A DNA stretch of 64,000 nt from Symbiodinium natans (GCA_905221605.1 CAJNDS010002646.1:1-64000); one strand, 5' to 3'. Positions 10,380 to 21,538 are shown, counted from the first letter of the stretch. The notes: generated from the letters alone by a model not told the origin. Program-made: numbers and translations.

Positions 10380-11170
10380 GAGGGCTTGCAGCAAAGGATT
10401 GGTCAAGCTTCAATGACTGTGTAGAGCTTCTAGAAGAGGCTAGATGGGGAGGTAGCGGCTGAAAGATAATAACTCCCTAGTGTCTCACTCCTACAAGTAC
10501 GAAGGTGGATCTCCTTGTACCTGGTTCCTGATGGACTTTCAGGCTCGCATGATCACATTGAAGAAGAATATGCTCCACTGGAGCTCAAATTTGCAAGAAC
10601 TGCACGTTGAAGCTCTATAACTCGAACCACCTAAACTACACACTGAATTGCGCACCGCAACGAGCCTGGCATGAGACAGAGACACTTCACACCGGAGCGT
10701 GCGCTGAAGTCGGCGCAAGAAAGCAGGTCACCGCGGACGAGCGAGACTTCGTAAGACGTGGGGCAGTTCAAGAAGAAGCGTTCTTCCCGAGGAGCTCTTA
10801 CAATGAGTTCAGGGCGCTGAACCTGAAAAAGGCGCCGGGCTTCGGCATCCTCCACGGCAGGAGAGCAGGAGGGAGCATCTAGCGTTCTCCACCAGGCCCT
10901 CCCAAATTCTCAGAAGTTGTTACACAGTTGCACATGCAAGGGTGACACTCAGATGCGGGTCTCCGACGATCGCGGCGGCTCAATCACATATGTGTGAAAA
11001 AAGTTGAGATCACTTTCCGGCGTCAACACCCATGTCGGAGCCGGAGCACGTGCCGCACACCCAGTGGACAAGCGTGCTTCCAGTGCGCAAACACGCGTCA
11101 AAAGCTTACATGCATGGGACCCCCAGCCCCGCAGTCACTCCCAGCTGTGCATGGCCCTCCTGGCAGGTCG
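10380..11170 (-). other. Region shared with 38.2-38.9 kb; possible 3' portion of receptor-like gene
   Basis: Minus-strand frame 10631-10855 (74 codons) follows a plausible acceptor, TTTTTCAG|G near 10828. The paralogous stretch at 38.3-38.6 kb is similar at DNA level but does not keep the frame. I see no LRR here. It may be a long intron between LRR exon 11174-11254 and E4a at 8437. Confidence 0.3.
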
Positions 11171-11173
11171 GAC

Positions 11174-12999
11174 CTGCGCCTCCGCGTCCCCGAGTTGGCA
11201 AGTGGTCAGCGTCAGCTCCCGCATCTGCGGCCAAGGCAACGCCCGCACCAGGGCCTACAGGGCGAGAAGATGAGGGAAAAGAGCTGAAACAGCAGAAAGC
11301 AAGAAGCCGCCCGGGCCTGGACCGTGGTCCCTACCTGGCTGCGATTGACGTTCAGCTTCTCCAGCTTCGGGAAGTAGGGCAACGCGCAGCAAAGTGTCTT
11401 CACCTCGTCAGATGGGAGGTGTGGGAGCACGAGGCTCGTGCAAGCAGCGGCCTTCTCTTCAAAGACTCTGGCTTGAAGCTGGACTACGGGCTCCAGGTCG
11501 GAGCGGTGGGTGAAGCGAAGGTGTCCTTTCTCCGCGAAGGCTCGGAAATCCGCCGGCGCCATCGGCGCGGTGCCCACCGCCCCCTCCCGGAAGGGGATGG
11601 GGATGCTGTGCCAAGGCTCAGCCCTCGCGGCGGACCATTGTGCTTCGGCGGAGCACCAGCCGCGACGCTGGTACTCCACGCCATTTCTGTGGAGCTGGGC
11701 GCAGCCTTCATCGCCACAGGACGGGCACTTCCCCTTGTCGTTTGTGTCACGGAGCTCTGCCAGGGACACGTCCACCACGGCGTTCCTGGGCACGTGGAAG
11801 ACGGACACTTTCTGATGGCTAAGCTCGGGCTTGGGCCGGTCGGGGTCGTGGAGCCCCGGGGTGAGGCCCTCGATCCGCAAAGTGAAGCTCTCGTCGTGCG
11901 AGTAGACGACATGCATATTGCCCATGGCTTTCTTGAAGGACGCATCCTGGCCCACCGTTTTACGTTTTCTGTGAGGCTGCGGGTCAAGGAGTGGCAGGGC
12001 TACCGGCTGCCATGGCCTAAGCTTACCAAGCTGACGCGTCCTGGTGGGGCAACCGCTGGAATTGGTAGAGGGAGCTGTAGTCTATGAAGACCGCGGCCTG
12101 GCAAAGATTGAATCAATGGACATATGCCAGACACATCATCACCCACCCTGCCCCACCTTAATAATTCTTGATCCTTGCAGAAAGTACGTGCTGTCTCAAA
12201 ACAGAACAGGGTGGAGCTGGTTTGATTTTAGACATATTTTAGACAAGTTGTATCATTGAAGAGCTTAACAGGGCCGCTAACTGCCAACGCGCCAGTCATA
12301 GCGAAGACTGCGTTTTTGCGCAGCATGCTGCTAGACATTGAATGGCCGCCTCCCAGTCGGCGTGGACCCTCTCCGACTCCACAGGGGCGAGCTTCCGCAA
12401 GAAGTCCCGGAAGTCGCGCAGCGCTTCCACCAGGACTCCCAGCCTCAGCGCCGGCAACGCGCCGTGACTGCTTGACAGGTGCCGACGCCCTGGCAGGTCA
12501 GATGCAAGGCAGGCTCCAAGCCAAGCTTTCCGTTACACCTGCTACACCCGCTACCACAACTTCCGCCAAGGAAACAAGATGATACTTGCACATTGAGCAC
12601 GACTGAGGCCGGAGCTGGTGCCGAGCAGGGTCCGGATGCTCGCGCGATTCCCACACATGCGACAGGGCGAAGACCGTGAACCGCTCCCAGCCCAGGCAAA
12701 CCTTCTCCTGCAGCTCCTCCTGCGTGTAGAGCGCTTCCTTCCCATCCTTCGTGTACTCCTGCTCGGCTTCCTGCCTGCGGGGCCACGCGCGTCCGGCCTC
12801 GTGCAGCTCTTGCAAGTACTGGGGCCGCAGGAGCCGCACATCGGCGTCCCTGCAAAAGCCGACCAGGCCGGCAGTATCCCGCAGGCTGTACTGGGCCTGT
12901 GCAGGGCACAAGGTGCGTGGTTTCTTCGCCTTCCTCGAACGGGAAAGGCTTGGGGTCAACCGAGGGGTCCCTGCAGCTAGAGTGCTGCTTTTCGCACAT
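11174..12999 (-). CDS. N-terminal SHVWE/HPDP/RGWC-domain receptor-like gene with LRRs
   Basis: Rebuilt exons, minus strand: 12934-12999 (start candidate, weak), 12610-12896, 12350-12443, 12041-12097, 11317-11946 and 11174-11254. From 12896 onward all junctions keep frame. Motifs in order: SHVWESREHPDPARHQL; an Arg/Leu-rich helix; FIDYSSLYQFQR; GNMHVVYSHDES...LRIEGLTPG; CPSCGDEGC (C74, C77 and C82 of the 210-codon exon); YQRRGWCSAEAQWS (residues 92-105); then LRRs beginning LPSDEVKTLCCALPYFPKLE and ALVRALPWPQMRELTLTT. I recall the SHxWE / HPDP / DYxSLxQ / RGWCxAE order from uncharacterised algal and protist proteins that loosely resemble fungal HET or TIR domains; that identity is inference. 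Introns of 62, 94, 252 and 166 nt start GC or GA. The 37-nt first intron is doubtful, so the true start may lie further upstream. LRRs probably continue at 8.4 kb. Confidence 0.6.
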
Positions 13000-13440
13000 T
13001 AATAAATTTCATTTACTTTACTGTACGACATGTCGTTTCATCTCATGCCTTTAGTATCATCTCGTGTCACGTCATTCCTATGTTCCATTGCATGGCTTAG
13101 AGAGTGGATGACCTTCCAGTACCAGAGCCTGATGCAGCAGGTGATGACATAATATGACATACTGCAGTGCATTGCACTATGCAGCAGTGCTTCGGGCTGA
13201 ACATCTGATAAGCGTAATCCCTAAACCCTAGAACCCTAAACCCTAAACCCTAAACCATCCCTACACTGTGCCCTGATGTGCCCTGACTCTGGGCGCCCAG
13301 GCCTGATGCTACTGCGGCCAACACTCCCCTCCTTGAGCATACCCTTTAAGGGATCTCCGGGAACGCTCACGCTCCTTGAAGGGTCAGGCAAGGGGGCTAT
13401 AAGGCAAACTCCTAAGAACTAGTAGGATCCGAAACCCTGA
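13000..13440. other. Intergenic spacer with interstitial telomere-like tract
   Basis: The 5' flank of the receptor-like gene in minus orientation. Holds CATTTACTTTACTG and ATCTCATGCC-type low-complexity text, then AAACCCT units at 13219-13255. The matching flank of the second copy is at 40600-41000. No gene seen. Confidence 0.6.
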
Positions 13441-13469
13441 ACCCTGATGACCCCAAACCACGCCGGCCT

Positions 13470-13585
13470 TCACTTCTTCAGCTTCCGCTTCCTGCGAGTG
13501 TGCGCTGTGCGCTTCGACGTTCCCGAAAGTTATAGGGTCTTTAGAGCGCTTTCGTTGCCCTCATGGATGATAGGACGATACACAC
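13470..13585 (-). pseudogene. C-terminal exon of unknown neighbour gene (copy 1, frameshifted)
   Basis: Corresponds to 41062-41177, where the exon runs VCIVLSSMRAKK to a basic tail ending KRKLKK and a TGA. Here the tail RRKRKLKK plus stop is kept, but single-base changes near 13540-13550 put the upstream part (VCIVLSSMRATKAL) into another frame that stops early. The acceptor CCAG|G at 13586 is kept. Either this copy is broken or one copy carries a sequence error. Confidence 0.35.
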
Positions 13586-13599
13586 CTGGAAACCGTGTG

Positions 13600-14640
13600 G
13601 CACCCGAACCTGGAAGTTTGCACAGGAGTGGCTGCAGCTTGGGTGTGACACAGGAGTGCAGTTGTTGTCACCCCCGGCTCTGCCATGAGGTGCGGCATGC
13701 ACAACACCACTGGTTGAACACCAGGCACAAACGCGACAAACACCAATATGTCTTGGTTTGCCTGCATGAAAATTGGATTGGACTTCTTTAGACATCCGAG
13801 TTCTTCCACACTGGCCGAATGCCAAGCTCAACAACCCGACGAACTCAAAGCAGGGCCCTTGCTTCAGGTACAGTGTACAGGTAGAGACCGTGCGACCCAC
13901 GCATACCCACGCTCATTGAAAGTTGTGGCCTACTTTGTCTTGAGGCGTCCAAAAATATTCCACAACTCAACGGCTAACGCCTCCTCCAAGGCAAACCAGT
14001 TTGATGACAAGCCATGATCGGCCTGCTCCGGCATGCCAGCTGGCTTCGTGGCATCGACGCCTGGAGAGCGGAAAACTTCAGTGAGAGTTTGGGCTTTCTC
14101 TCCGCGTGTTCTCATGACCAAATATGCGTCTTTTTGTGGTGGGGGCTGTGCAAGCTGCTGGCTTGAACACTCGTGGACCCAGCCTGTCTTTGTCGCGGCC
14201 ACCTGCTCAGGAAACAATCCAGGATCAGGTCACTCAGCCACAAGAAGCTGGCTGTGCCTGGTCCACGCCCTGCTCCTCAAGCGCCACTGGCTCCGCGCTG
14301 CCTCTGGCGGAGCGCAGCTTGCAAGCGAAACGGTTCGGGTGCTGACAAGCTGGAGTAGACCCCATTCGAGATTTCTTCCATGTTCCTGCACGGATATCAC
14401 AGCGCAGACCCAACTGGAGCCAACATAAGCCAACACACACCCGTGGAATTGAGCTTTGCATCCCGGCAATCTGTGCCTGCTGCGTCTCGCCCTGTGACCT
14501 GCACGGCTTCGTCATGGGCACTTGTCAACCACCCCTGCAGGGCTCGGGGTTTAGGGTTGAGAGGGCTCGTGAACGAGAACCGCAAACTTCAGAACGTGGC
14601 TACAGGCAAAGGTGCTAGCTCGACTGCGTGTTAACCTGCA
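13600..14640 (-). other. Triplicated region with unassigned exons
   Basis: Similar DNA lies at 41180-41990 and 46790-47620. Frames such as 13930-14217 and 14230-14521 (minus) are open in one copy only. Shared snippets include GEKAQTLTEVFRSPGVDA versus SETFRSPGV (46.9 kb) and AIFRSPGVDA (41.4 kb), which could be a short conserved exon near 14050-14110. The gene is not recognised. Confidence 0.35.
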
Positions 14641-14670
14641 GCTGAGTATGTCACGAAAGTTCATGGCGTG

Positions 14671-15063
14671 CTACAGTCTTTGCAGGTGGCCACAGGTATT
14701 GTGCGTGTACACGGCGAGGCCTGGTTGGGCTTTGCACGGGCGCATGCACTTCGACTCACACTCTGAGATCAGGGGCTGTATAGGGTGTCCAGCATGAACG
14801 TGCAGCTCCGTTGCACCTTCAGCAAGGCGCCTGCGCCAAACCCAAGCCCTGAAGTCCCGTGCAGGCACGCCGCTCCAGGGTTGTGCTCCCCAGAAGCGCC
14901 ACTTTTCTAGTGCTTGGATATAGAGCGCGAGATGATGGCAACATATGGCAACATGCCGCTGCTTGCAAAATACATCCGGCCACTTTGTGAGCGCTTGCTC
15001 CATCAACCTGCGCCCTTTCCTGACCGCCTTCAAGTGCAACCGTCCTTTGGCTGAGGATCCCAT
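14671..15063 (-). CDS. Unknown 130-residue open frame
   Basis: Continuous minus-strand frame from an ATG at 15063 to a stop at 14671. Composition is protein-like: a basic N-terminus (LKAVRKGRRLMEQALTKW), several Trp residues (WRFWGAQPW, FRAWVWRRR) and a His-rich segment. No family recognised, and no second copy exists in the window because the paralogous stretch after 42000 is replaced by a G run. It could be an exon of the gene ending at 13470. Confidence 0.35.
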   Translation of the reverse strand: MGSSAKGRLHLKAVRKGRRLMEQALTKWPDVFCKQRHVAICCHHLALYIQALEKWRFWGAQPWSGVPARDFRAWVWRRRLAEGATELHVHAGHPIQPLISECESKCMRPCKAQPGLAVYTHNTCGHLQRL

Positions 15064-15149
15064 GCTGCAAAGTCTCTGCTAGTGCGATCTCAAAAATCAG
15101 ATTCTTCCAGAGATCACTCCTTTGGACCGCAAAGCACCATGAACTTGAA

Positions 15150-15262
15150 CCCGCCCATCCACCTGAACGTCAGAAACGTCAGCGCCGTCAGCGCCCAATG
15201 CTCCAGAGCCGCTCTCCGGCCCCGGCTGCCGGTCCGGAAGCGAGGCCTCCGGAACCATGAAG
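15150..15262 (-). CDS. Candidate acidic Gly/Ser-rich linker exon
   Basis: The minus strand reads VPEASLPDRQPGPESGSG then GADGADVSDVQVDG. A related exon at 42070-42178 reads GPESGSAPEADGGG then LSDGGADGSDVQ. The amino-acid pattern is retained in the same orientation while DNA identity is only moderate, which favours coding. It probably belongs to the unknown gene lying upstream of each receptor-like gene. Boundaries approximate. Confidence 0.4.
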
Positions 15263-15874
15263 AAACAGTGAACTCCTACTGGGTCGTCTCCCGAATTAGG
15301 GTACCTTGTTGGGGGTCCTTATGATAAGGTTATCCTACAATTTGGGGGTCTATTCCAGGTGTCCCTTATTTTGGTAAGCCCAGCTTATTGCTGCACAAAG
15401 CACTATCCCAAGGCACAAGTCAAGGGGGCTTACAATGCAGCTGCCATTCGAGAATCCCTACAAGACCGCTCACTGTTGTCCTGCCACAAGATTGGTGCAG
15501 TCAAGCTTGTGATAAGGACTACTTCCAATAATGTACACCAGCCACTAGCGTCATCTTGCTGCGATGTCCACATGACACAGTCTGCAGAAGGTTTTTCAAG
15601 TTCAGGCTTACAGGCCTTTTCCACACTGAGACGCGGCTACGTGTGGTTCTTCAAGCTTATCGGGTGTCTCATGGCGGGTTGGCTACTTCTGGGCATGTTT
15701 TCCTGGCAGCCTTCAACAAACACCTGCTTGAAGAGGTTCGCGCAGGTGTTCCACAAAGCCCGAGGCTTGACCTCTTATCCTCATGGGCTCCAGACTCTAG
15801 ACTCGAAGTCAAGGACCCTGAGCACAAGCTTGAAGTGAGATGATAGCCCCATGTCAAGAGAAAAGTCCATCCTT

Positions 15875-16010
15875 CTTTGGAGGTGGGCACCTTTGGGGAT
15901 ACTCGACGGGACTCGCTGCAGGCTTCTCTGAGGGTGGGCACTCCACCGGTCTCTGCAGGCTTCTCCGGGGTGGGCACTCCCTCTGGGGTGGGAACTCTAG
16001 TCCAGGCGGG
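15875..16010. repeat. GGGTGGGCACTCC minisatellite (copy)
   Basis: Four to five degenerate units of GGTGGGCACTCC with CTGCAGGCTTCTC. Same family as 7540-7690. Minus-strand translation gives GVPTPEKPAE-like runs. Confidence 0.65.
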
Positions 16011-16219
16011 ACACGAGGAAGCAAGCAGGCGCGGAGCATGGTTGACCTGAGACCTAGAAGAAACCTGAACGACCCCGCACCGAAAGTGGGGAATAAACCT
16101 CAAAACCAAAGCTGGTTTTCAAGGATGCCTGGAGGTGCAAAGGCATCTCCAAGTCCACAGCCCGAAGCAGCAGTGCCACCACCTTCTCTTCGCCTGTACA
16201 CTCGAAATCAGGGACTCAC

Positions 16220-16546
16220 TCATCTGAAAAAAAGTGTAAGCTGGGCTGGCACATGTCTGGAAGCGGAGAAACTGCTGCAGGCTTGGGTTTTTGCATCTTT
16301 GAGGGTTGCCTGAATACAGTAACCACCAGCTCTTATGCTGATACAACGGACTCTTCTCTTCCTGTTCCCGCTGCTGCTTCTCCTGCTTCTACCGGCACCT
16401 TCTTCTCCTGCTCTTCGCACCCAGCTTAGGCTTGGTCCTGTCTTCCCTGTTACAGCTGCTTCCAGTGCGAAAGGAAGAAGTCGATTCAAAAGAGGCTCCA
16501 TTGGCTCGCGCTGGTACGGGATTCGGGTCTGGAGCTCCTTCTCCAA
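16220..16546 (-). CDS. Possible C-terminal exon(s) of the ankyrin gene
   Basis: Open minus frame just downstream of the last firm ankyrin exon: NRLLPFALEAAVTGKTG, then a run rich in Arg, Ser and Glu (RRAGEEGAGRSRRSSSGNRK). An overlapping frame reads KQEKQQREQEEK, which looks like a charged helix. I cannot decide which frame is used; a GTGCCGG donor inside could switch frames. Confidence 0.3.
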   Translation of the reverse strand: MEKELQTRIPYQREPMEPLLNRLLPFALEAAVTGKTGPSLSWVRRAGEEGAGRSRRSSSGNRKRRVRCISIRAGGYCIQATLKDAKTQACSSFSASRHVPAQLTLFFR

Positions 16547-16584
16547 GGGAGGCTAGAGCTGTGGGATTGGTGTTCCGCTCTTAC

Positions 16585-19507
16585 CCGGCCTGCTTGCTCC
16601 GCGTAGGACAGCGCCGTGCAGCCGAAGGAGTCGGCCTGCCAAGTGTCCCCTAACAGCAAGAAGTCTGCTCCAAATGCAAAGGGGACTGGAGGATGCTTCG
16701 TTGCACGGGTTCCGTGTTTCGTGCCAGCGGCCCACCTCGCGTGCGCTGCACTTTTCCTCCAGAAGTAGTCTGAGAATCTCCATCTTTGATTCTTCGCTTC
16801 GGTTGCCCATGGCAAAGAAGAGCGCGTTCCGCCCATCCCCGTCCTGGCAGCCAAGTGCCGAATCACGCTGCACAGTACAGCATGCTACATGCGATAGATT
16901 TCGTCTGTTTACTGCATACTTGCAGATGCTACATGCTGTAAAATACCTGTGCCCTAAATATGAACTCACTATAGGCTACTGTACACTACAGGAAAGTAAG
17001 GCACCTTCAAGAACGGCAAGCCCCGGAAATTCTGCAGCAGGTCGCAGACTATCTCTGGGTCGTGGCAGCAGGCCTCGGCACTCAGACTCAGATCCCTAGC
17101 AGGAGGGTTTGGAGTTTGGGGCTTAGGGTGTCATCAGGCATATGAAACCATGTGATACTCGTGGCCATGTGGGCTCGAGGGACAGGGCACAAAAGATGCC
17201 CAGTAGCCCCCGGTTCCGCCCCGGTTCCGCCCCAGTTCCGCCCCAGTTCAGGGCACAGCCGCCATGGTAGAGGAAGGTGATTGGGATGATGGTGGCGACA
17301 GATGTGCGTTGGTGAGATCCTGGCCTATGGCGACATCTGGGCCCTCCCAGAGTTCCAGGGTCACCCGAGGCCATGCACAGAGATTCGGGACCAGTCGGCG
17401 AGCTGCTGCTGGAGAAATGCCTCCCAGAGGCTCGATGATGCTACGATGCGACAAGTCAGTCACGCAAAGCGCGCAGGTTGGGCGGACACGCGCCCAACGT
17501 CGACAACGCGAGGGACAAACGCTTTGGACCCTGCTGGGCTCCGGAAGCGAGCCGCTTTGGGAGATGCTCCGAGCAAGTCCGCGACTTGCACTCTGCATCA
17601 GCAAGGCGTTCCATGACATGAAGATCTTCAGTGTGTTATGTGGTGTCTCCAGATGTTCTCCTCGGGTTAGTGGCTTTGTGGAGAAGGGAGATCTGAAGCT
17701 GCTGAGAACATCGCACGCTTTGACACGCATGCCTTTTCAGCTGAAGGTCAGCTTCAACTGCGAGGTCATGGCCATGCACAAGGCTGCGTGGCCATTGAAT
17801 ATACATCCACTTTCATGTTTGGCGACATCATACCGTTTTTACTGTGCCGGGTTACGGGGGCCTACGGGGGCCTGCAATCCCTGCCCACTCCCGCTGCTCT
17901 AGATTACGCCTCCATTTTCACCGAGCACAAGTACTATTGCGAATGCATGCTGCTAGGCATTGGTTGAGCAACAACACTGAGTGCAACAAGTTCTGGGACA
18001 CGCCCAAGCAGGACCGACAGCCCTGTACAGAACAGAACAACTACATATATAACACTGTATTATACTATGCCATGCTGTGCTATATCACATGCCGTACAAT
18101 ACTATGCTGTACTGTACTCGACTGGACTAGACGAACGATGCCATGTTGCATATCATTGTGTAGGCCTGCAGCTCTGAATCCGAAGATCCCCGAAGGCACC
18201 ATGAGGAGTCGATTCCCTGACCGCCCCCAACATGAACAAGAAACAGGGAGTTTAGGTTGATTTATGTTGAGAAGCCTCGGTACCTGAGATTATCCACACA
18301 GGTATCGGCAGTGCGACCGCCAGACCCTGAACCCCAATCCTGCTGCCCACGCCAAGCCACGAAGTGGAAGGCATTCCTCAGAGATGTGCACAGCACGTGG
18401 CTTCGTGTTCAGCATTATACTTTTAACTTGGGCTGAAAGGGGGAAGGCTACATATGCTCGCAAATATTCATAACCCTGAGAAACCGACGACCGGTGCGAA
18501 GCAGCTTTTGGGCTCGTTGGAGTAAAGGCGGGAAACGTAACCAATGGACATGGATGAGACTCAAATGATTCTGGAGGGCAAATCCCCAAATCGATTGAAT
18601 GTGCAATTTATTGGCCTGAGATGGCACTCAGGCACTCAGTTCGCGATCGGCAAAAAAACCTGTGTCCCGCAAGACGTGTTTGTACTTTGCAGTTGTCGCC
18701 GCCCACACACCGGCCTCAAAATCGATGGCCTTCTGATAATTTCTTCTGGGGCCGGAGGGTCTCTTGCCTTATAGGGGCACCGTGCGTATTTGAACACGTG
18801 TTCGCATCTCAGGGCCTCTACCCTCGCCTAGGTCCCGTGCACATTCCGTACTTGTACTCAAAAGTCCTGCTCCCGCCTGCGTCCCGTGCACATCTCGAGG
18901 CTCGCTTCCAGAGAAATCACGTTCTTATGCAGCTTGGGCTGGTATCCGGATTGCTGGTTGCATCAAGAACGATGGGAAGAAGCAACTGTTAAGGCCTTCT
19001 ATGGAGAGAAGATTTTCTCGGGAGGTTTCCATATTCCTGAAGATTCTGTAGGGAAGGTCACGGGTATCGGACATAGACGAAGTTCGAGGTGGGCTATGGT
19101 GGGCTTCGTGTGCGCCAATTTCTCAGATTCTACGAGAGGGTTTTCTTTGGCATTGTCGTGGCAATGCAGGACTGCTGTCGCTCTTGGGCTCTGGAGTGTG
19201 CTCTCTTCAAATGGTCTTGAACTAGTCTGTGAGCGCCCTCAGAGTGGTCTTGGACTAGTTGGCAGAACATTTAATTACTGTCCTGCGGAGTATATGCGTA
19301 CTACGCTACGCCACGTACTTTGGTCCAGGCGCCGGCCCCTGTGGTCGCTCCGCTCCGGCCGCGCCCGGCGTCGCAAAAGGCAGTGCACCACGGCGCGGTG
19401 GCCGTGCAGACAAGCCAGGGCCAAGGACGTGGCGCCGTGGCCTGGCATCAGAGGCACAAAGCATCGTAGAAAGTACGTGTATATATGTATGTAGATGGAT
19501 ATAAACT

Positions 19508-19541
<34 letters not shown>

Positions 19542-21010
19542 TGTAGATATATCTGTATATACATAATTATGCATACAATATACATACATCTATAGTAGTA
19601 GCCTACGCAAAAGTAAACTACCAGTACAGCAGCTGTGCAACAAGGCCAGCCCCCCTTCACCACGTCGCGTGGGACGTTTTGTGAGAGCCCGCCTTCCTGT
19701 GCGTGGACATCGGCTCGTACATCCAGCAGTAGTTCACATGCCTGCCCGCGAGGCAGACGCACACAGCCTTCTGAAAAGACCCCATGACTGCTCATGGTGC
19801 GTAACAAGGTCGCAGGCAGAAAAAACATTGAAAAAACCAAAAAAAGGTACTGTCGTCATCATGGCCTGGGCATGGCCATACCTTGCAGCACAGTGGAGCG
19901 GCATGCGGCTTTCTTTGTCCCGGGCTGCCAAGAGCTCATAAACGGCTAGGCGTCCGTCTTCATGATGCTCTGCTGCCAAAGCATGCTCGAGGATCCCTTG
20001 TACTTGAACGACATCGCCTGCCAAGACAAGTTTGCAACGACGTCGACTTCAGCAAGAACCGCTGTGAGCACCTGCAAACGTGCCTCGTGACGCAGCAGCG
20101 AGCAACGGCTGGCTAAGCATCGAAACCACGTCGGAGGGGCCAATGAGCTCTGATGTTGTGAACTGCCGACGTCCTGGAGCCAAGACGAATTTGCTTTCTG
20201 ACTGAAATCCATTGAAATCCCATCCCTTCACTTTGATGCGACGGTGTCCTGTCTCGGAACTCCACGACACGCTTATGGACTGGGTAGCTGGCTGGCGGTC
20301 CCGCGGCTGTGGAGCTTTGTCCAGCGTAGCGAGGTCAGGCACATTACTCTGCCAATAGTGACGGTTGGGCCGAGCGCGTCCCCGCACGTTTGGACTCGAA
20401 GGCCGTGAGGGACTTCTGCCGGGTGGTGCATCCCAAATGTGTCCTCCCTTCCGTGCGCTTTCATGGCCTGTTTTGGGCCAGTACTTCCTCCAGGGAGTCT
20501 GGTGGAGGCCGGTGCTCTGCGAGCCTGATGGAGATGAACTGCGATGCAGCCGTGCCCTTGCAGACTGCGGCTGCCGGGGCGAAGGCGACCGGCTGAGGTG
20601 TGGCCGTTGACGATCCTCGAGAAGTGGCCTGCTTCGCATTGATTGTTGTATGTCGCGCAGGCGCCGCACCACAGCCACAGGACTTTGCCGCTCGCCAGTG
20701 CCAGCACTTGCATCGGCAGCTCGGCTCATGGCCTCAGCCCACGCGTGCATGTCTCTAGCCTGCTGAACTTGCACAGGACCGACGCTCACATCGCCGGAAG
20801 GACAAGAACAACATTGAACAACACATGACCCACTTGCAGCACCCCTGTGTTCTGCTCCTTGCGTAGAGCGGCATAGTCATGCTTCAGCTTGCAATTCTCG
20901 GCACGGAGGGACACCACTTCCTCCTGCACGCACTCGCACGGCTGGGGAGAAGGCTGCCAGAATACGGGCCTCTGCACTGGCTCATAAGACAGTGCGTTCA
21001 CCGTACTCAT
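16585..21010 (-). CDS. Ankyrin-repeat protein with Ser/Pro/Arg-rich N-terminal half
   Basis: Supported minus-strand exons: 20858-21010 (51 codons from ATG, ends in a coiled coil, VVSLRAENCKLKHDYAALRK); 20072-20759 (229 codons plus 1 nt, RS/SP-rich); 20017-19866 (completes an ankyrin start, then DKESRMPLHCAARYGHAQ); 19741 to about 19670 (ACELLLDVRADVHAQ); 19441 to about 19345 (HGATSLALACLHGHRAVVHC); 17095-17005 (ACCHDPEIVCDLLQNF); 16843-16736 (36 codons, DGDGRNALFFAMGN); 16635-16585 (17 codons, ADSFGCTALSYAEQAGR). Joins AAASRGTFA|GDVVQVQ, YGHAQ|ACELLL and CSARE|ADSFGCTAL restore ankyrin spacing. Donors are GA (intron 20760-20857), GT (20018-20071), GC (19742-19865) and GT for the last ones. 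Ankyrin repeats bind proteins; the partner is unknown. Exons between 19340 and 17100, and the C-terminus below 16585, are not resolved. Confidence 0.72.
17110..19340. other. Large intron or spacer of the ankyrin locus
   Basis: Includes an 11-bp tandem repeat (17215-17250, CCCCRGTTCCG), a 160-codon minus frame (17248-17730) overlapping a 212-codon plus frame (17264-17902) with no motifs, and TACTGTACT/TATACTATG-type simple text at 18045-18130. Nothing recognisable; further ankyrin exons may hide here. Confidence 0.45.
19508..19600. repeat. (TA)n microsatellite
   Basis: About 26 bp of pure TA (19510-19535), followed by interrupted TATATACATA text. Confidence 0.9.
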
Positions 21011-21069
21011 CAAGGCTTGCTCCACGAGCGAAAGAATCCTACAGCGCCGAGATCTCCAAGGTGCAAGAC

Positions 21070-21200
21070 GGCTACACGTCGATCCTAAACCCTGAACCAT
21101 ATAGATAACCCTAAACCCTTTTACCCGAAACCTTTTCACCTCATAACAAACCCTAGACCCTTAAAACCCTGTAACCCCTTAAAAACCCTATCACCCTTCT
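21070..21200. repeat. Degenerate telomere-like tract upstream of the ankyrin gene
   Basis: AACCCTGAACC, AACCCTAAACCC and AACCCTAGACCC units spread over about 130 bp, next to the presumed start of the ankyrin gene. Confidence 0.6.
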
Positions 21201-21538
21201 TTCAGCCCTATAAAGGCCCTTCAGGCCGAGGCCCCGCGCAAAAGACGAGCTGACCCCGCTCCTCCAGGTGAGCGAGTCGACGCAGAGCCCAAGAATCCAA
21301 ACTGGATCGATCGGAAGGGTCCTTGAGCGGCACTAGAGGCCAATACTAAGAACTACTACCATAAACTACCCCATCTGAATGGATTCTCTGCTATATACCA
21401 TAGTAGAAAGACCTAACCTACCACCACCCTCCCCAGCTGAATAGCTGAATAGACCCTAATAGTACCAGATGAGGCTACGAGGGTGGGGAGCTTTTAGAGC
21501 TATGACCACTAGTCCAGCTGCCGCTTCCAGGAGTCTGC

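Noticed and set aside
11317-11946. Zinc finger (MYND-like) from CPSCGDEGC
   Set aside because: Only three closely spaced Cys plus one distal Cys in RGWC; the full Cys/His set of a MYND finger is not present, so I report the motif without naming that domain.
11032-12087. 351-codon plus open frame
   Set aside because: It is antisense to the receptor-like gene. The minus frame has coherent motifs and splice sites; the plus frame has low-complexity composition only.
11174-12999. NACHT or NB-ARC core in the receptor-like gene
   Set aside because: No Walker A (GxxxxGKT/S) or Walker B pattern seen in any minus frame of this region.
18886-19494. 202-codon plus open frame
   Set aside because: It overlaps a supported ankyrin exon on the minus strand (19345-19441) and ends in microsatellite-adjacent text.
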